Shown piece by piece: positions 11,863 through 20,477 of a DNA stretch of 64,000 nucleotides. Within the stretch, counting starts at the first letter, position 1; the number at the start of each line of letters is the position of its first letter. A program made the translations under genes and the position numbers. Location: the NCBI GenBank assembly GCA_020252485.1, contig JADCCX010000030.1, positions 110,381-174,380 on the forward strand, written 5' to 3'. Source of the stretch: Methylocystis sp. (GTDB lineage Bacteria > Pseudomonadota > Alphaproteobacteria > Rhizobiales > Beijerinckiaceae). The notes beneath the pieces were generated by a model that saw only the letters and a program-made list of their open reading frames with translations, had not been told where the DNA came from and made no database searches.

Positions 11863-12855
11863 ATGGTCGATCTCGTCGTTTCCGAAAACCAGATCATCGA
11901 GCGGATCCTCACGATGGAGCTGGTGCGCGTGACCGAGCGCGCCGCTGTCGCTTCCGCGCGCCTGCGCGGCCACGGCAACGAGAAGGCTGCGGATCAGGCT
12001 GCCGTCGACGCCATGCGCCGTGAGTTGAACCGCCTGCCGATCGATGGCGAGATCGTCATCGGGGAAGGCGAGCGCGACGAAGCGCCGATGCTCTTCATCG
12101 GCGAGAAGGTCGGCACCAGAAGGGGCCCCAAGGTCGATATCGCCGTCGATCCGCTGGAGGGCACGACCCTTTGCGCCAAGGATATGCCCGGCTCGATCGC
12201 CGTGATGGCGATGGCGCAGGCGGGCACGCTGCTCAACGCGCCCGATGTCTATATGCAGAAGATCGCCATCGGCCCCGGATACCCCAAGGGCGTCGTCGAT
12301 CTGGATGCATCGCCCACCGACAACATCATGGCGCTCGCCAAGGCCAAGGGCGTCAAACCCGGCGAAATCACCGCGCTGGTGATGGATCGTCCCCGCCATG
12401 AAAAGCTGATTGCGGAGCTGCGCGCCGTCGGCTGCGCCGTCCGCCTGATCACCGATGGCGATGTGGCCGGCGTCATCCTCACCGCCGATCCGAGATCCGG
12501 CATCGACATCTATCTCGGCATCGGCGCCGCGCCGGAAGGCGTGCTGGCGGCGGGCGCCTTGCGCTGCGTGGGCGGCCAGATGCAGGGGCGGCTGGTGCTC
12601 GACACCGAGGCCAAGATCAAGCGGGCGCTCGGCATGGGCGTCAAGGATCCGGTCAAGAAATACGACCTCATGGAGCTGGCCTCCGGCGACACGGTGGTGG
12701 CCCTGACGGGCGTGACCGACGGCGGGCTTGTCTCGGGCGTCAAGTTTCGCGGCGACATCGTCGAGACGGAGACGATGATCTACCGCTCCAACACCGGCAC
12801 CGTGCGCCGCATTTTCGGCGAGCACCGCGAACTCAAGAAATTCGCGGTGGATTGA
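11863..12855 (+). CDS. glpX: Class II fructose-1,6-bisphosphatase
   Basis: The 330-residue product contains the GlpX signatures IGEGERDEAPMLFIGE and DPLEGTTLCAKDMPGS, which bind metal and phosphate, plus the GIGAAPEGVLAAGALR motif. It dephosphorylates fructose-1,6-bisphosphate in gluconeogenesis, possibly also sedoheptulose bisphosphate. Its position between hom and recJ is a conserved alphaproteobacterial arrangement. A recJ start follows 46 bases after the stop. Confidence 0.96.
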   Translation: MVDLVVSENQIIERILTMELVRVTERAAVASARLRGHGNEKAADQAAVDAMRRELNRLPIDGEIVIGEGERDEAPMLFIGEKVGTRRGPKVDIAVDPLEGTTLCAKDMPGSIAVMAMAQAGTLLNAPDVYMQKIAIGPGYPKGVVDLDASPTDNIMALAKAKGVKPGEITALVMDRPRHEKLIAELRAVGCAVRLITDGDVAGVILTADPRSGIDIYLGIGAAPEGVLAAGALRCVGGQMQGRLVLDTEAKIKRALGMGVKDPVKKYDLMELASGDTVVALTGVTDGGLVSGVKFRGDIVETETMIYRSNTGTVRRIFGEHRELKKFAVD

Positions 12856-12901
12856 TGGGCCGGGCGATCATCGCGCCCAGCTGTCCACCGGAGTGATCCG
12901 C

Positions 12902-14698
12902 ATGACGCAGGCGAGCCCGGCCTCGTTTCTCGGCGTCTCCCGCTCGCTCACGGGCCGTCCATGGCTGGACCGCCTCGATGCTGCCGCCCACCGCGAGGCT
13001 CTCGCGATTGCGCAGGTGCATGGCCTGCGCGATTCGCTCGCCCGCGTGATCGCGGGGCGGGGCATCGCCGTTGGGGAGGCGCCGCAGTTTCTGGAGCCGA
13101 CGCTGCGGGATCTGATGCCCGACCCCTCCACCTTGCGCGACATGGATGCGGCTGTCGGCAGGCTCGCCCGCGCCATCACCAACCGGGAAACGATCGCAAT
13201 CTTCGGCGATTACGACGTCGATGGCGCGACCTCCGCGGCCCTCCTGTCGCTTTTTCTGCGGGCCTATGGCGTCGAGACGCGCATCCGCATCCCGGATCGC
13301 ATCCGCGATGGCTATGGACCCAATGCGGGGATCATCCGGGACCTTGCCGGGGAGGGGGCGACCCTCATTGTCACCGTCGATTGCGGGATCACCAGTTTCG
13401 ACGCGCTGGCGGAAGCAAAGCGCATTGGCGTCGATGTGGTGGTTCTGGATCATCACCTGGCGGGCGACACCTTGCCTGAGGCCGCAGCCGTGGTGAACCC
13501 GAACCGGCAGGATGATCTCTCGGGCCTGGGCCGGCTCGCCGCCTGCGGCGTCGTCTTCATGACGCTGGTGGCGCTGGCGCGGCATCTGCGCCAGCATGGG
13601 CTGGCGGCGGTCAACGGCGCTCCTGATCTGATCGGCATGCTCGATATCGTGGCGCTCGGGACGGTCGCCGATGTCGTGCCGCTGACCGGCCTGAACCGCG
13701 CTTTCGTGCGTCAGGGCCTGAAGATCATGCGAAGGCGGGAGCGGTCCGGCCTTGCGGCGCTGATGGACGCGGCCGGGCTCAAGGAGCCGCCGGAGGCCTA
13801 TCATCTGGGTTTCCTGCTCGGGCCGCGCATCAATGCCGGCGGCCGCATCGGCAATGCGGAACTGGGCGCACAGCTCCTGACCACTGAGGATCCTGTGGAG
13901 GCGGGCCGCATCGCCGCCGAACTCGACCGCCTCAACCGCGAACGTCAGACGCTGGAGCAGATGACGCTCTTGCAGGCGGAGGATATGGCGGGCGCGGAAG
14001 ACAGATCGGGCGAAAGGCCGGTCGTCGTGGTGGGCTCAGCCGATTGGCATCCGGGCGTGGTCGGGCTCGTCGCCTCCCGCCTGAAGGACCGCTTCCAGCG
14101 CCCCGCCGTCGCTATCGCCTGGGATCCGGAAACCGGCCTCGGCACCGGCTCGGCGCGCTCCTTGCCCGGCGTCGATCTCGGCCGGGCGGTGAAGGCCGCC
14201 GTGGCCGAGGGGTTGCTCGTCAAGGGCGGCGGCCATGCGATGGCGGCGGGGCTCACGCTTCGGCCGGAGATGGTTGAAAACCTGCGGAGCTTCCTCGATG
14301 AAAGTCTGGGCGCCGATATCGCCGCCGCACGCGAGGGGCGGGGCCTGCTGGTCGATGGCGCGCTCAATGCCGGCGGCATGAACATCGGCCTCGCCGCCGA
14401 CATCGCCCGCGCCGGCCCCTTCGGCCAAGGCAATCCGGAGCCGCTCTTCGCGCTTCCCGCCCATGTCCTCACGGAGGTGATGCCGGTCGGCGCCGCGCAT
14501 CTGCGCTTCACCTGCCGTTCGACGGATGGCGCCAGTGCGGGCGGCATCGCCTTCCGCTCCCAGGGACAGCCATTGGGCGACGCCTTGCTGGCGCGGCGCG
14601 GCAAGAGCGTCCACCTGCTCGGCAGCCTCAGCACCGATCGCTGGGGCGGCCGCGAGCGCGTCGATCTGAGGCTCGTCGATCTCGCCGATCCCGCCTGA
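12902..14698 (+). CDS. recJ: Single-stranded-DNA-specific exonuclease RecJ
   Basis: From the ATG at 12902 (a GTG at 12893 is also in frame) the product is 598 residues. DHH-family motifs are present: FGDYDVDGATSAALL near residue 100, DCGITS, and VVLDHHLAGD. Later come DIVALGTVADVVPL, HPGVVGLVASRLKDRF and the DHHA1 motif GGGHAMAAGLTL. RecJ degrades ssDNA 5'-3' in recombination and mismatch repair. It is the last gene before the tRNA-Glu locus and the element boundary. Confidence 0.96.
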   Translation: MTQASPASFLGVSRSLTGRPWLDRLDAAAHREALAIAQVHGLRDSLARVIAGRGIAVGEAPQFLEPTLRDLMPDPSTLRDMDAAVGRLARAITNRETIAIFGDYDVDGATSAALLSLFLRAYGVETRIRIPDRIRDGYGPNAGIIRDLAGEGATLIVTVDCGITSFDALAEAKRIGVDVVVLDHHLAGDTLPEAAAVVNPNRQDDLSGLGRLAACGVVFMTLVALARHLRQHGLAAVNGAPDLIGMLDIVALGTVADVVPLTGLNRAFVRQGLKIMRRRERSGLAALMDAAGLKEPPEAYHLGFLLGPRINAGGRIGNAELGAQLLTTEDPVEAGRIAAELDRLNRERQTLEQMTLLQAEDMAGAEDRSGERPVVVVGSADWHPGVVGLVASRLKDRFQRPAVAIAWDPETGLGTGSARSLPGVDLGRAVKAAVAEGLLVKGGGHAMAAGLTLRPEMVENLRSFLDESLGADIAAAREGRGLLVDGALNAGGMNIGLAADIARAGPFGQGNPEPLFALPAHVLTEVMPVGAAHLRFTCRSTDGASAGGIAFRSQGQPLGDALLARRGKSVHLLGSLSTDRWGGRERVDLRLVDLADPA

Positions 14699-14753
14699 GG
14701 CGGATGAAGCTGCAAATGGCGGGGAGAAAACTGTCATGGCTTCGAAAATCCGG

Positions 14754-14782
14754 TTGAACCTTCCCGCAGGCCACACTATACC
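14754..14782 (+). promoter_or_regulatory. Probable sigma-70 promoter of tRNA-Glu
   Basis: A TTGAAC (14754-14759) and TATACC (14777-14782) are separated by exactly 17 bases. Transcription would start about 7 bases downstream, some 25 bases before the tRNA. The match is good but based on the sequence only. Confidence 0.6.
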
Positions 14783-14815
14783 CCGCCCGTCGTCCGGCTG
14801 ATCCGGGTCCGGCCA

Positions 14816-14890
14816 GCGCCCTTCGTCTATCGGTTAGGACGGCAGCCTTTCACGTTGCAGAGACGGGTTCGACTCCCGTAGGGCGCGCCA
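14816..14890 (+). tRNA. tRNA-Glu (anticodon TTC), integration site of the mobile element
   Basis: A 75-base cloverleaf can be drawn. The acceptor stem GCGCCCT pairs with AGGGCGC, the anticodon stem GCAGC/GTTGC encloses the loop CTTTCAC (anticodon TTC), and the T arm holds GGGTTCGACTCCC. CCA is encoded (14888-14890). The T-arm/acceptor 3' end is the left boundary repeat of the integrated element, so the gene stays intact after insertion. Confidence 0.95.
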
Positions 14891-14893
14891 ATC
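14873..14893. repeat. attL-like direct repeat
   Basis: The 21 bases spanning the tRNA-Glu T-stem 3' side, acceptor 3' strand, CCA and AATC are identical to 22884-22904. The immediately flanking bases differ (A vs T before, C vs G after), which fixes the repeat length. Confidence 0.9.
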
Positions 14894-14981
14894 CAAGCTA
14901 AGCCTTGGAAAAGTCTGAATAATCCAGAATATCAGTGACTTGAAGCTGCCGGTGATGCAAACGGGTGGTTCAATCGCTATC

Positions 14982-16778
14982 ATGGCGCTGATGACTTATC
15001 TCTGGAAAGACCGTCACGGGACCTATCATTTTCGCCGCGCGATCCCGTCCGCGATGCGCCCACTCATGCCTGGAGATTTGCGGGACAAGGCGACTTGGAA
15101 ACGTTCCTTGCGAACCAAGGACCCCAAAGAGGCCAAGAAGCGAACGGCGGCAATTCTCGCAGCTTGCATGGCGGACTTTGAGCACGCCGAACGGGCGCAA
15201 CGTGGCGAAGCTAATCCCAAGCCCCACCGCACGGCTGACGCGTCAGGCTTTACACTAGAGGAGATCGAGACCGATTTTCTCGCATCCCTCCTTGCCGGAG
15301 ACGAAGCGTTTCGTCGTGATGGTGACCATCGGCAGCACCACCAAACCCCGGAGGAGCGCCAGCAATGGCCGGACCTGACTAAGGTTCGATTTGGCCGCAA
15401 AGGGATGCTGGAGGATCAGGAGGCGGTCTATGGCAACGTCTTGGAAGAGGACGCAGCCGCCTATCGGCGAGCGCTCTCTCGCCAGAATATCGAGATTATA
15501 GAGCCGGAGCTTGGAGCCTTCCTTCGCAAGAAGGGCGTCCCGGTCGAGACTGACAGCGACTTTTATTATCAGGCGGGCATCGCCATCCTCCGCGCTCATG
15601 TTCGGGCGTATGACGCCATGCTGGCGCGGCAAGGTGGGGCAATCGTCGAGACCCCAAGACCAAGCAGCGGCAAAGGCCCCAAGCTCTCGGAAGCCTTTGA
15701 CGGATGGAAATCCGGCAGCGGGGCGAGGGGAGCCAAGAAACCAAGTGCCCGGACCATCACCGAAGCCGAGTATGCGGTTCGGCGCTTCAAGGAGTGGCAT
15801 GGCGATCTTCGCTTGGGCGACATAACGAAGGAGAAGGCCCGAATCTTCAGGGATGCTCTTGGCAGGGTCCCCATTCGCTTGTCCAAGAATGAACAGCAGA
15901 AACCCCTCCCGGCGTTGCTCAAGGACGTTGCCGACAGTGCACAAACCGCAGCGGCGACGACGGTCAATAAGTCACTGCAAATGCTCTCCGCAATTGTCGG
16001 TCATTCCGAAAGGGAAGGGGAGCTAGACCATCTCCCAACCTTCAAGAATCCCTTCAAGGGTATCAAGCTGGTGATCGACAAGCGGGAGGAAGACAACCGG
16101 ACGCCCTTCACCCAAGCGGACCTCACAGCCATTTTTGGCACCGGGATATTCTCCAACGGAGAGCGTCCGAAAGGCGGAGGGGGCGAAGCTGCATTCTGGC
16201 TCCCCGTCCTTGGCCTTCTCACAGGGGCACGGCTTGGAGAGCTTGCTCAGCTTCGCATAGGGGACATCAAGAAGGACCCTGAGACGGGGCTGTGGTTCAT
16301 CGACATTGGGACCGCCGGAGGACGGACCATCAAGACGGCAACCTCACGCCGGAAGGTCCCCCTTCATGCTCATCTGATTGATATCGGCTTCCTCCTATAC
16401 CGCCAATCTCTCCTTGACCGAGGGGAAGGGCTAGAGGCGGACCTATGGCCGTGCATAAAGTCAGCCATTGCAAGCCAGAAGGCTGCGGCATGGTCCAAAT
16501 GGTTCGGGAGGTTCCTCCGCAAAGAGGCGAAGGTGGAGGATGGGAACAAGGTCTTCCACTCCTTCCGCCATACGTTCAAGGATATGTCCCGCGAAGCGAC
16601 TGACGACATGGAACTGCGTAACGCTCTCCTCGGCCACTCCACCGAAGGCGTCGGCAGCACGTATGGTGAGGGCTTCCGGTTGAAAGCTCTTGCTGCTGTT
16701 GTCGATAAGATTGAGGTCCCTGAGGCCGTGAAGGGACTATCTTGGAGCCCGCCCCTTACGCCTCTAGGTGGCGCATAA
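14982..16778 (+). CDS. Tyrosine site-specific recombinase (integrase)
   Basis: From the ATG at 14982 the product is 598 residues; an in-frame TTG at 14940 and an ATG at 14991 are alternatives. The N-terminus (TYLWKDRHGTYHFRRAIP) resembles the DUF6538-type start of long alphaproteobacterial integrases, followed by a SAM-like core-binding domain (~residues 235-340). The catalytic set is complete: Arg417 in LTGARLGELAQL, a Lys in TATSRRKVPLH, His526-x2-Arg529 in HSFRHTF, His552 in LGHST and the nucleophile Tyr561 in STYGEGF. It lies 92 bases downstream of the tRNA-Glu gene, as expected for an enzyme that recombines the tRNA 3' end with the element att site. Confidence 0.95.
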   Translation: MALMTYLWKDRHGTYHFRRAIPSAMRPLMPGDLRDKATWKRSLRTKDPKEAKKRTAAILAACMADFEHAERAQRGEANPKPHRTADASGFTLEEIETDFLASLLAGDEAFRRDGDHRQHHQTPEERQQWPDLTKVRFGRKGMLEDQEAVYGNVLEEDAAAYRRALSRQNIEIIEPELGAFLRKKGVPVETDSDFYYQAGIAILRAHVRAYDAMLARQGGAIVETPRPSSGKGPKLSEAFDGWKSGSGARGAKKPSARTITEAEYAVRRFKEWHGDLRLGDITKEKARIFRDALGRVPIRLSKNEQQKPLPALLKDVADSAQTAAATTVNKSLQMLSAIVGHSEREGELDHLPTFKNPFKGIKLVIDKREEDNRTPFTQADLTAIFGTGIFSNGERPKGGGGEAAFWLPVLGLLTGARLGELAQLRIGDIKKDPETGLWFIDIGTAGGRTIKTATSRRKVPLHAHLIDIGFLLYRQSLLDRGEGLEADLWPCIKSAIASQKAAAWSKWFGRFLRKEAKVEDGNKVFHSFRHTFKDMSREATDDMELRNALLGHSTEGVGSTYGEGFRLKALAAVVDKIEVPEAVKGLSWSPPLTPLGGA

Positions 16779-16788
16779 CTTTCACTCG

Positions 16789-18141
16789 CTATGCGTAGCT
16801 CGCTTTGACGGTGATCGGGAGCCGAAAGCCGACGATTTTCTCGGCTGCATCCCGCATTGCGCGGGCCGTTACATTCGCCTTTGAGATAGGCACCATCAGG
16901 CCGTCATGCATCGGCAATGCAGGGACTTTCTGGTCTGCCAAATCTAGCAGCGCGGCGATGAGGATTTGGGATTCCAAGAACATCAGGCGAAACCCGGCTC
17001 CCGTCTCGAAAATCGGCTCCAGTGCCGGGAATGCCATTAGGATCGCGGTTCGCGCTTGATCCCCCGACATGCGCGGCGGCAACAGGCCTTTGGCGTCCTT
17101 GGGGAGCCGCGTGAGAGGCGTTGTGCGGAATAGCATGGCGAGGATCACCTTCTTGGCTCCCTCCCGCCAGCGAGCTTCCCTGAGTCCTGGAATGTGAGCG
17201 TAGAGATCACCATCGGGTGGCGTCTGTCCAACTTCAAGAAATGCCAGCCGGACGAACATGGACGCGAAATCCAAGTCTGCGACGGGCTCCCCGGCAAGGC
17301 GGATCAGATGACGGCGCTCTTTGGGGAGGTTCATCCACCAGCCTCCGAACAATCGCCCGCCAAGATCGAAGCGCTCTGTGCCTTCCGGCGCATCGGGGGG
17401 CAGGTTAAAGCTGCGATGAAGGAAGCGGAGTGAGGTGATAACAGTTGGGCCGTCGCTGGAGGCAAGCTCAATGTCCGCTTTTCGCAGCGCCTCATTGATG
17501 CGGGTCATCTCGCTGCGAAAGCGCTTAGTCTCGTCGGTATCCCGATAGTCGATCATCTCCCGACTTTCGGTGCCACTGATGTAATCGCGGGTCAGGCGGC
17601 TCAGCCAGATTGTTTCCCGCCCTTCTACAACTGCGAAGTGGTCCGGCCTGAATTTGAGGCGGGCAAGGTGGAGCTTGAAATCTGGCGATGCCGTGATTGC
17701 GCTGGCCGTGCCTTTCCGGCTGGATCGCTCAAGGCTTAATAGCCCTCCGGCACTACCGACGAAATCGAGGACGCGAGGCAGCCCTGTAAAGCCTCCCCGA
17801 TCATAGCGGGTGAGTTTCCGCTTCGCCGCCTTGAGGCTAACCCCAATGGTTGGCGGATCAACGCCTTCCGCAATGGCTAAGGCGAGGTTCGCTAGGATTG
17901 TCGTGAGGATTGCCCGCAGGTTTTCCCGGTCTGCTTCTTTCATCTTGCGCTGGCGAGCGGGAGCATGGCTTTCATAATGGCCCATGAGGTTATCGCGGAG
18001 CGCCCCGACAAAGCGAAGATCGGTCGTGAGGTAGGGGTCCAGCATTCGTGCGGAGCGTTCAACCTGTGCGTCCCCCTCCACCTTCACCAGATCACGCGTT
18101 TTTCTGACCGCCGCATTTTTTGGGTTGTCATTCAATGCCAT
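16789..18141 (-). CDS. Candidate compact family A / T7-like polymerase (unrecognised family)
   Basis: I cannot assign this 450-residue protein to a named family, but it shows three ordered polymerase-like motifs. Motif A is DFASMFVR (Asp291 to Arg298), the same Asp-x6-Arg spacing as DYSQIELR of E. coli Pol I. Motif B is Arg326-x3-Lys330-x7-Phe338 in WREGAKKVILAMLFR, matching the Pol I and T7 RNA polymerase fingers helix (Arg-x3-Lys-x7-Tyr). Motif C is MHDG with His412-Asp413, like the VHD(E/S) palm motif. There is no room for a 3'-5' exonuclease domain, and the A-B and B-C spacings are shorter than in Pol I. The start overlaps the upstream gene by 14 bp. DNA versus RNA synthesis, or loss of activity (Glu to Gly after His-Asp), cannot be decided from sequence. 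Confidence 0.6.
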   Translation of the reverse strand: MALNDNPKNAAVRKTRDLVKVEGDAQVERSARMLDPYLTTDLRFVGALRDNLMGHYESHAPARQRKMKEADRENLRAILTTILANLALAIAEGVDPPTIGVSLKAAKRKLTRYDRGGFTGLPRVLDFVGSAGGLLSLERSSRKGTASAITASPDFKLHLARLKFRPDHFAVVEGRETIWLSRLTRDYISGTESREMIDYRDTDETKRFRSEMTRINEALRKADIELASSDGPTVITSLRFLHRSFNLPPDAPEGTERFDLGGRLFGGWWMNLPKERRHLIRLAGEPVADLDFASMFVRLAFLEVGQTPPDGDLYAHIPGLREARWREGAKKVILAMLFRTTPLTRLPKDAKGLLPPRMSGDQARTAILMAFPALEPIFETGAGFRLMFLESQILIAALLDLADQKVPALPMHDGLMVPISKANVTARAMRDAAEKIVGFRLPITVKASYA

Positions 18142-18877
18142 TCTGCGACCTCCCGATGCGCTCAGCCTTGAGGGCTAAAATGCGATCAAGGTGATACTCG
18201 GCAACATGCTCGCATACCCGGTCCAGATTCCGCCCGATGATGCGAAGGAATTGGCCAGCACTCCGGGGGTAGACATCGTATCGGCTGTTTGGACCGTAAA
18301 TGGAATGATAGCCCGAAGCCTTCCTCAGCGTGGCCTTCCCGATTTGCGTGAGCCGATAATCGTCGGGTTCGCCACCGGGGCGGATCGAGTCCTCCCGCAA
18401 CGCGCCCGTGATCGCCAGATGATCCACCAGAAGGCGAAGGGGTGGCACTCCCGCACGGCGCAACCGGGCAAATGCGGACCGTGCTTTCCGATACGGCGTC
18501 ATACGCCTCAAATCCACCACGCGCTCAACCGGACCCGCCCCGTCCAGAAGCGCTTGTATCGCCAGCAAGGCATGGGCAATCCATAAATCTGTGAGATGAG
18601 CCTTAAGATAGCTTTCCGCAGCACGGCGATAGGGCTTCAGGTCCGCAGCCGAATAGGTGCCCTTCCACATGCTTCCATGGCGGTTGCGGTGCTGAATGTG
18701 GAAACGGTAATGGGTAAGGCTCAGGCCCCGCCCTGCCCGTGCCTGAGGTGGCCTACCGCAGCCGGGGATAGGGCAGAACCGGAGTGCACCATGGTCGGGG
18801 GTCACCGTACGAGAGATGAACCCCGCCTTGCGGCGGAGTTCGTTCTTTTCGGCCCGTGAAGAGGGCGGATAGTTCAT
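18128..18877 (-). CDS. Unknown protein with N-terminal zinc-finger-like Cys/His cluster
   Basis: The 249-residue product begins with a possible metal site: Cys35-x4-Cys40 in CPIPGCGRP, then His56, His60, His63 and His67 in LTHYRFHIQHRNRH. A GCGRP...GL...HY pattern resembles zinc-finger starts of phage-type HNH or DNA-binding proteins, though one expected Cys is Ser. The rest is Arg-rich, helical and unrecognised. Its ATG overlaps the upstream gene's stop (ATGA, 18874-18877) and its end overlaps the polymerase-like gene by 14 bp, so it is the middle gene of a tight operon. A nucleic-acid-binding partner of the polymerase-like protein is an inference from position. Confidence 0.6.
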   Translation of the reverse strand: MNYPPSSRAEKNELRRKAGFISRTVTPDHGALRFCPIPGCGRPPQARAGRGLSLTHYRFHIQHRNRHGSMWKGTYSAADLKPYRRAAESYLKAHLTDLWIAHALLAIQALLDGAGPVERVVDLRRMTPYRKARSAFARLRRAGVPPLRLLVDHLAITGALREDSIRPGGEPDDYRLTQIGKATLRKASGYHSIYGPNSRYDVYPRSAGQFLRIIGRNLDRVCEHVAEYHLDRILALKAERIGRSQNGIE

Positions 18878-19491
18878 GCGGCGCGAGGCCTTAGGGCGGC
18901 TTCGCGTTCGGACCTCATGCCTTCGATGGCGCGGTGGAGTAGTTTCTTTCGCACATCAAACTGCTCGGCATCGCTGCCCTCGAACCTGCCCCAGTTTCCT
19001 TTGCTGCCGAGCAACAAGGCAATATACGCGTCCACCTCATCACTCGTAGTGCGCGGGTTTTTTGCCCCGCAAGCGACGTTGCAGTGGCACAGATTCAGAG
19101 GGTCTCCGTCGACAAACGTTGCGTTCTCGCCCTCCTGAAGGCCAGCCACCATCCTTGCAACGGGCAGGTTGTCTTTATCATCAAACCTGAGATGCGGCTT
19201 ACCGGTCTTCTGTGCGCGTCGGTTAATGCTGCACGAATTCCCAATCATCGAGATGGAAAGCAGGCACGCATAAGTTGCGGGATTGCACTTCACTGGCAGG
19301 GCATCGCCCTGATGCCGGAAGTCAATTACCAAGATTGGTAAGCCGCTGGCATCATAGCCGTCCAGGCGTGCTGCGGAAGCTGCGCCGGTCACCCGATGTG
19401 GGAGAAGGCCGGGCCATTCTTTTTGGTTGGCGTAGAGCCTATCAAGAGCGTCACTTACATTTCTTTGTCCGGTAGAAGGCTTATTTCTCAA
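18874..19491 (-). CDS. Unknown protein with possible HNH/AP2-like core
   Basis: The reading frame gives 205 residues if it starts at a TTG (19491); no ATG occurs until residue 82, so the start is uncertain. The segment VDGDPLNLCHCNV (residues 127-139) resembles the DGDxLNN...N core of phage HNH/AP2-type endonucleases. It sits within a Cys-rich stretch (Cys135, Cys137, Cys141), and a CSINRRAQKTGKPHLRF stretch lies before it. No firm family call is possible. It is the first gene of the three-gene minus-strand operon and overlaps the next by 4 bp. Confidence 0.5.
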   Translation of the reverse strand: MRNKPSTGQRNVSDALDRLYANQKEWPGLLPHRVTGAASAARLDGYDASGLPILVIDFRHQGDALPVKCNPATYACLLSISMIGNSCSINRRAQKTGKPHLRFDDKDNLPVARMVAGLQEGENATFVDGDPLNLCHCNVACGAKNPRTTSDEVDAYIALLLGSKGNWGRFEGSDAEQFDVRKKLLHRAIEGMRSEREAALRPRAA

Positions 19492-19965
19492 GGAGGAGCT
19501 TTCTATTTGAGATATCTGAGGAAAATGCCGCCAAACAAATGGCGGGTAGGAGAGGATTTCTCGCTACGAGCCGATAAATAATGCGCCTAAATTCATAATT
19601 CAAGTCGTAAGGGGGTGGTGATAAATGGCCCTTGTCGCCTGATGTCCGCCTTCGGGCGCTAGGAGCGATAAAGAGCAGTGCGCTCCGTCTCCCGGCTTGG
19701 CAGCGTTGAAGCGAGCCGCTAGTCTGCCAAAAGAGAGCAGACGCGGCGCTCCGGGGCTTGGAAACCCTGAATCCAGCGGAATGGTGCCTTCCGGGAAGGT
19801 GCCGATCCTCGACCATGCGGTCGGGGAGCCTGTGGCGTATGTCCAGGTTCCTCGAACTAAAGGCCGCAGGGACCGACTGGGTTCGGTTTTCCAACTCCCC
19901 GACTCCACGGGTCTTGGAGGCAGGCTTGCGAGGGCGCTCGCAGGTAATGCCTCAGGGAGGTTGGG
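19492..19965. other. Gene-poor stretch between divergent operons of the element
   Basis: I see no convincing gene in these 474 bases; open frames on both strands here lack protein-like composition. The stretch contains small GC-rich hairpins such as CCGCCTTCGGGCG near 19650. It separates the minus-strand polymerase-like operon from the plus-strand membrane protein gene, so it should hold both promoters and is a reasonable place for a replication origin or other cis-acting site. Neither is demonstrated. Confidence 0.5.
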
Positions 19966-20445
19966 ATGGAGCAGTCATCAGACCCGAATAGCGATCAGTC
20001 GCCGAAGGCTCAAAGGCCGCAAAGTTTGTGGAAAGCCACGGCAGGAATGCTGGGGTTGGTGGCCGTCTGGCTATCTCTCAGCTACTTGCTGCCGCAAGGT
20101 CCATTGGGTTGGCTTTTCGGCTGGCGTGCCCCTTCAGCAAGCGAAGAGGCATGCATTGGCTTGCTCAAATCCCCCCTTTGCTATTTTTCGGATCAAACCG
20201 TCGCGTGGGTTACGCCAAAGAAAACTTGGGTTGTCATCGACCTTAAATTGGCGGACGGCAGCACTGGCTCAATGGCTTTCGACAATCGACCGGGGAGCAA
20301 TGTTTCCATTGAAGCTTGCCGCAGCGCACTCCCTGCGATGGCAGATATGCTCAAACAAAAAGTTGGTGAGGCCTTGCAAACGTCGGCTTTCAGCATTGCC
20401 GGTATGAAATGCGTCGAATCGGCAACTGACCCATTGCGACAGTAG
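19966..20445 (+). CDS. Small single-pass membrane protein, unknown function
   Basis: The 159-residue product has a hydrophilic N-terminus, one hydrophobic segment (residues ~24-44, TAGMLGLVAVWLSLSYLL) and a soluble C-terminal part with three Cys residues. A GGGAGG-like ribosome site (CAGGGAGGTT) lies just upstream of the ATG at 19966. No family is recognised. It lies between the polymerase-like operon and the serine recombinase, with its end 32 bases from the recombinase's convergent end. Confidence 0.6.
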   Translation: MEQSSDPNSDQSPKAQRPQSLWKATAGMLGLVAVWLSLSYLLPQGPLGWLFGWRAPSASEEACIGLLKSPLCYFSDQTVAWVTPKKTWVVIDLKLADGSTGSMAFDNRPGSNVSIEACRSALPAMADMLKQKVGEALQTSAFSIAGMKCVESATDPLRQ

Positions 20446-20477
20446 CCCTGCAAAGAAAAAGCCGTGCGGCGCTTCTC

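Noticed and set aside
19697..20407. 236-codon plus-strand frame overlapping the small membrane protein
   Set aside because: Its product lacks protein-like composition, whereas the 19966-20445 frame has a ribosome site and a clear TM segment.
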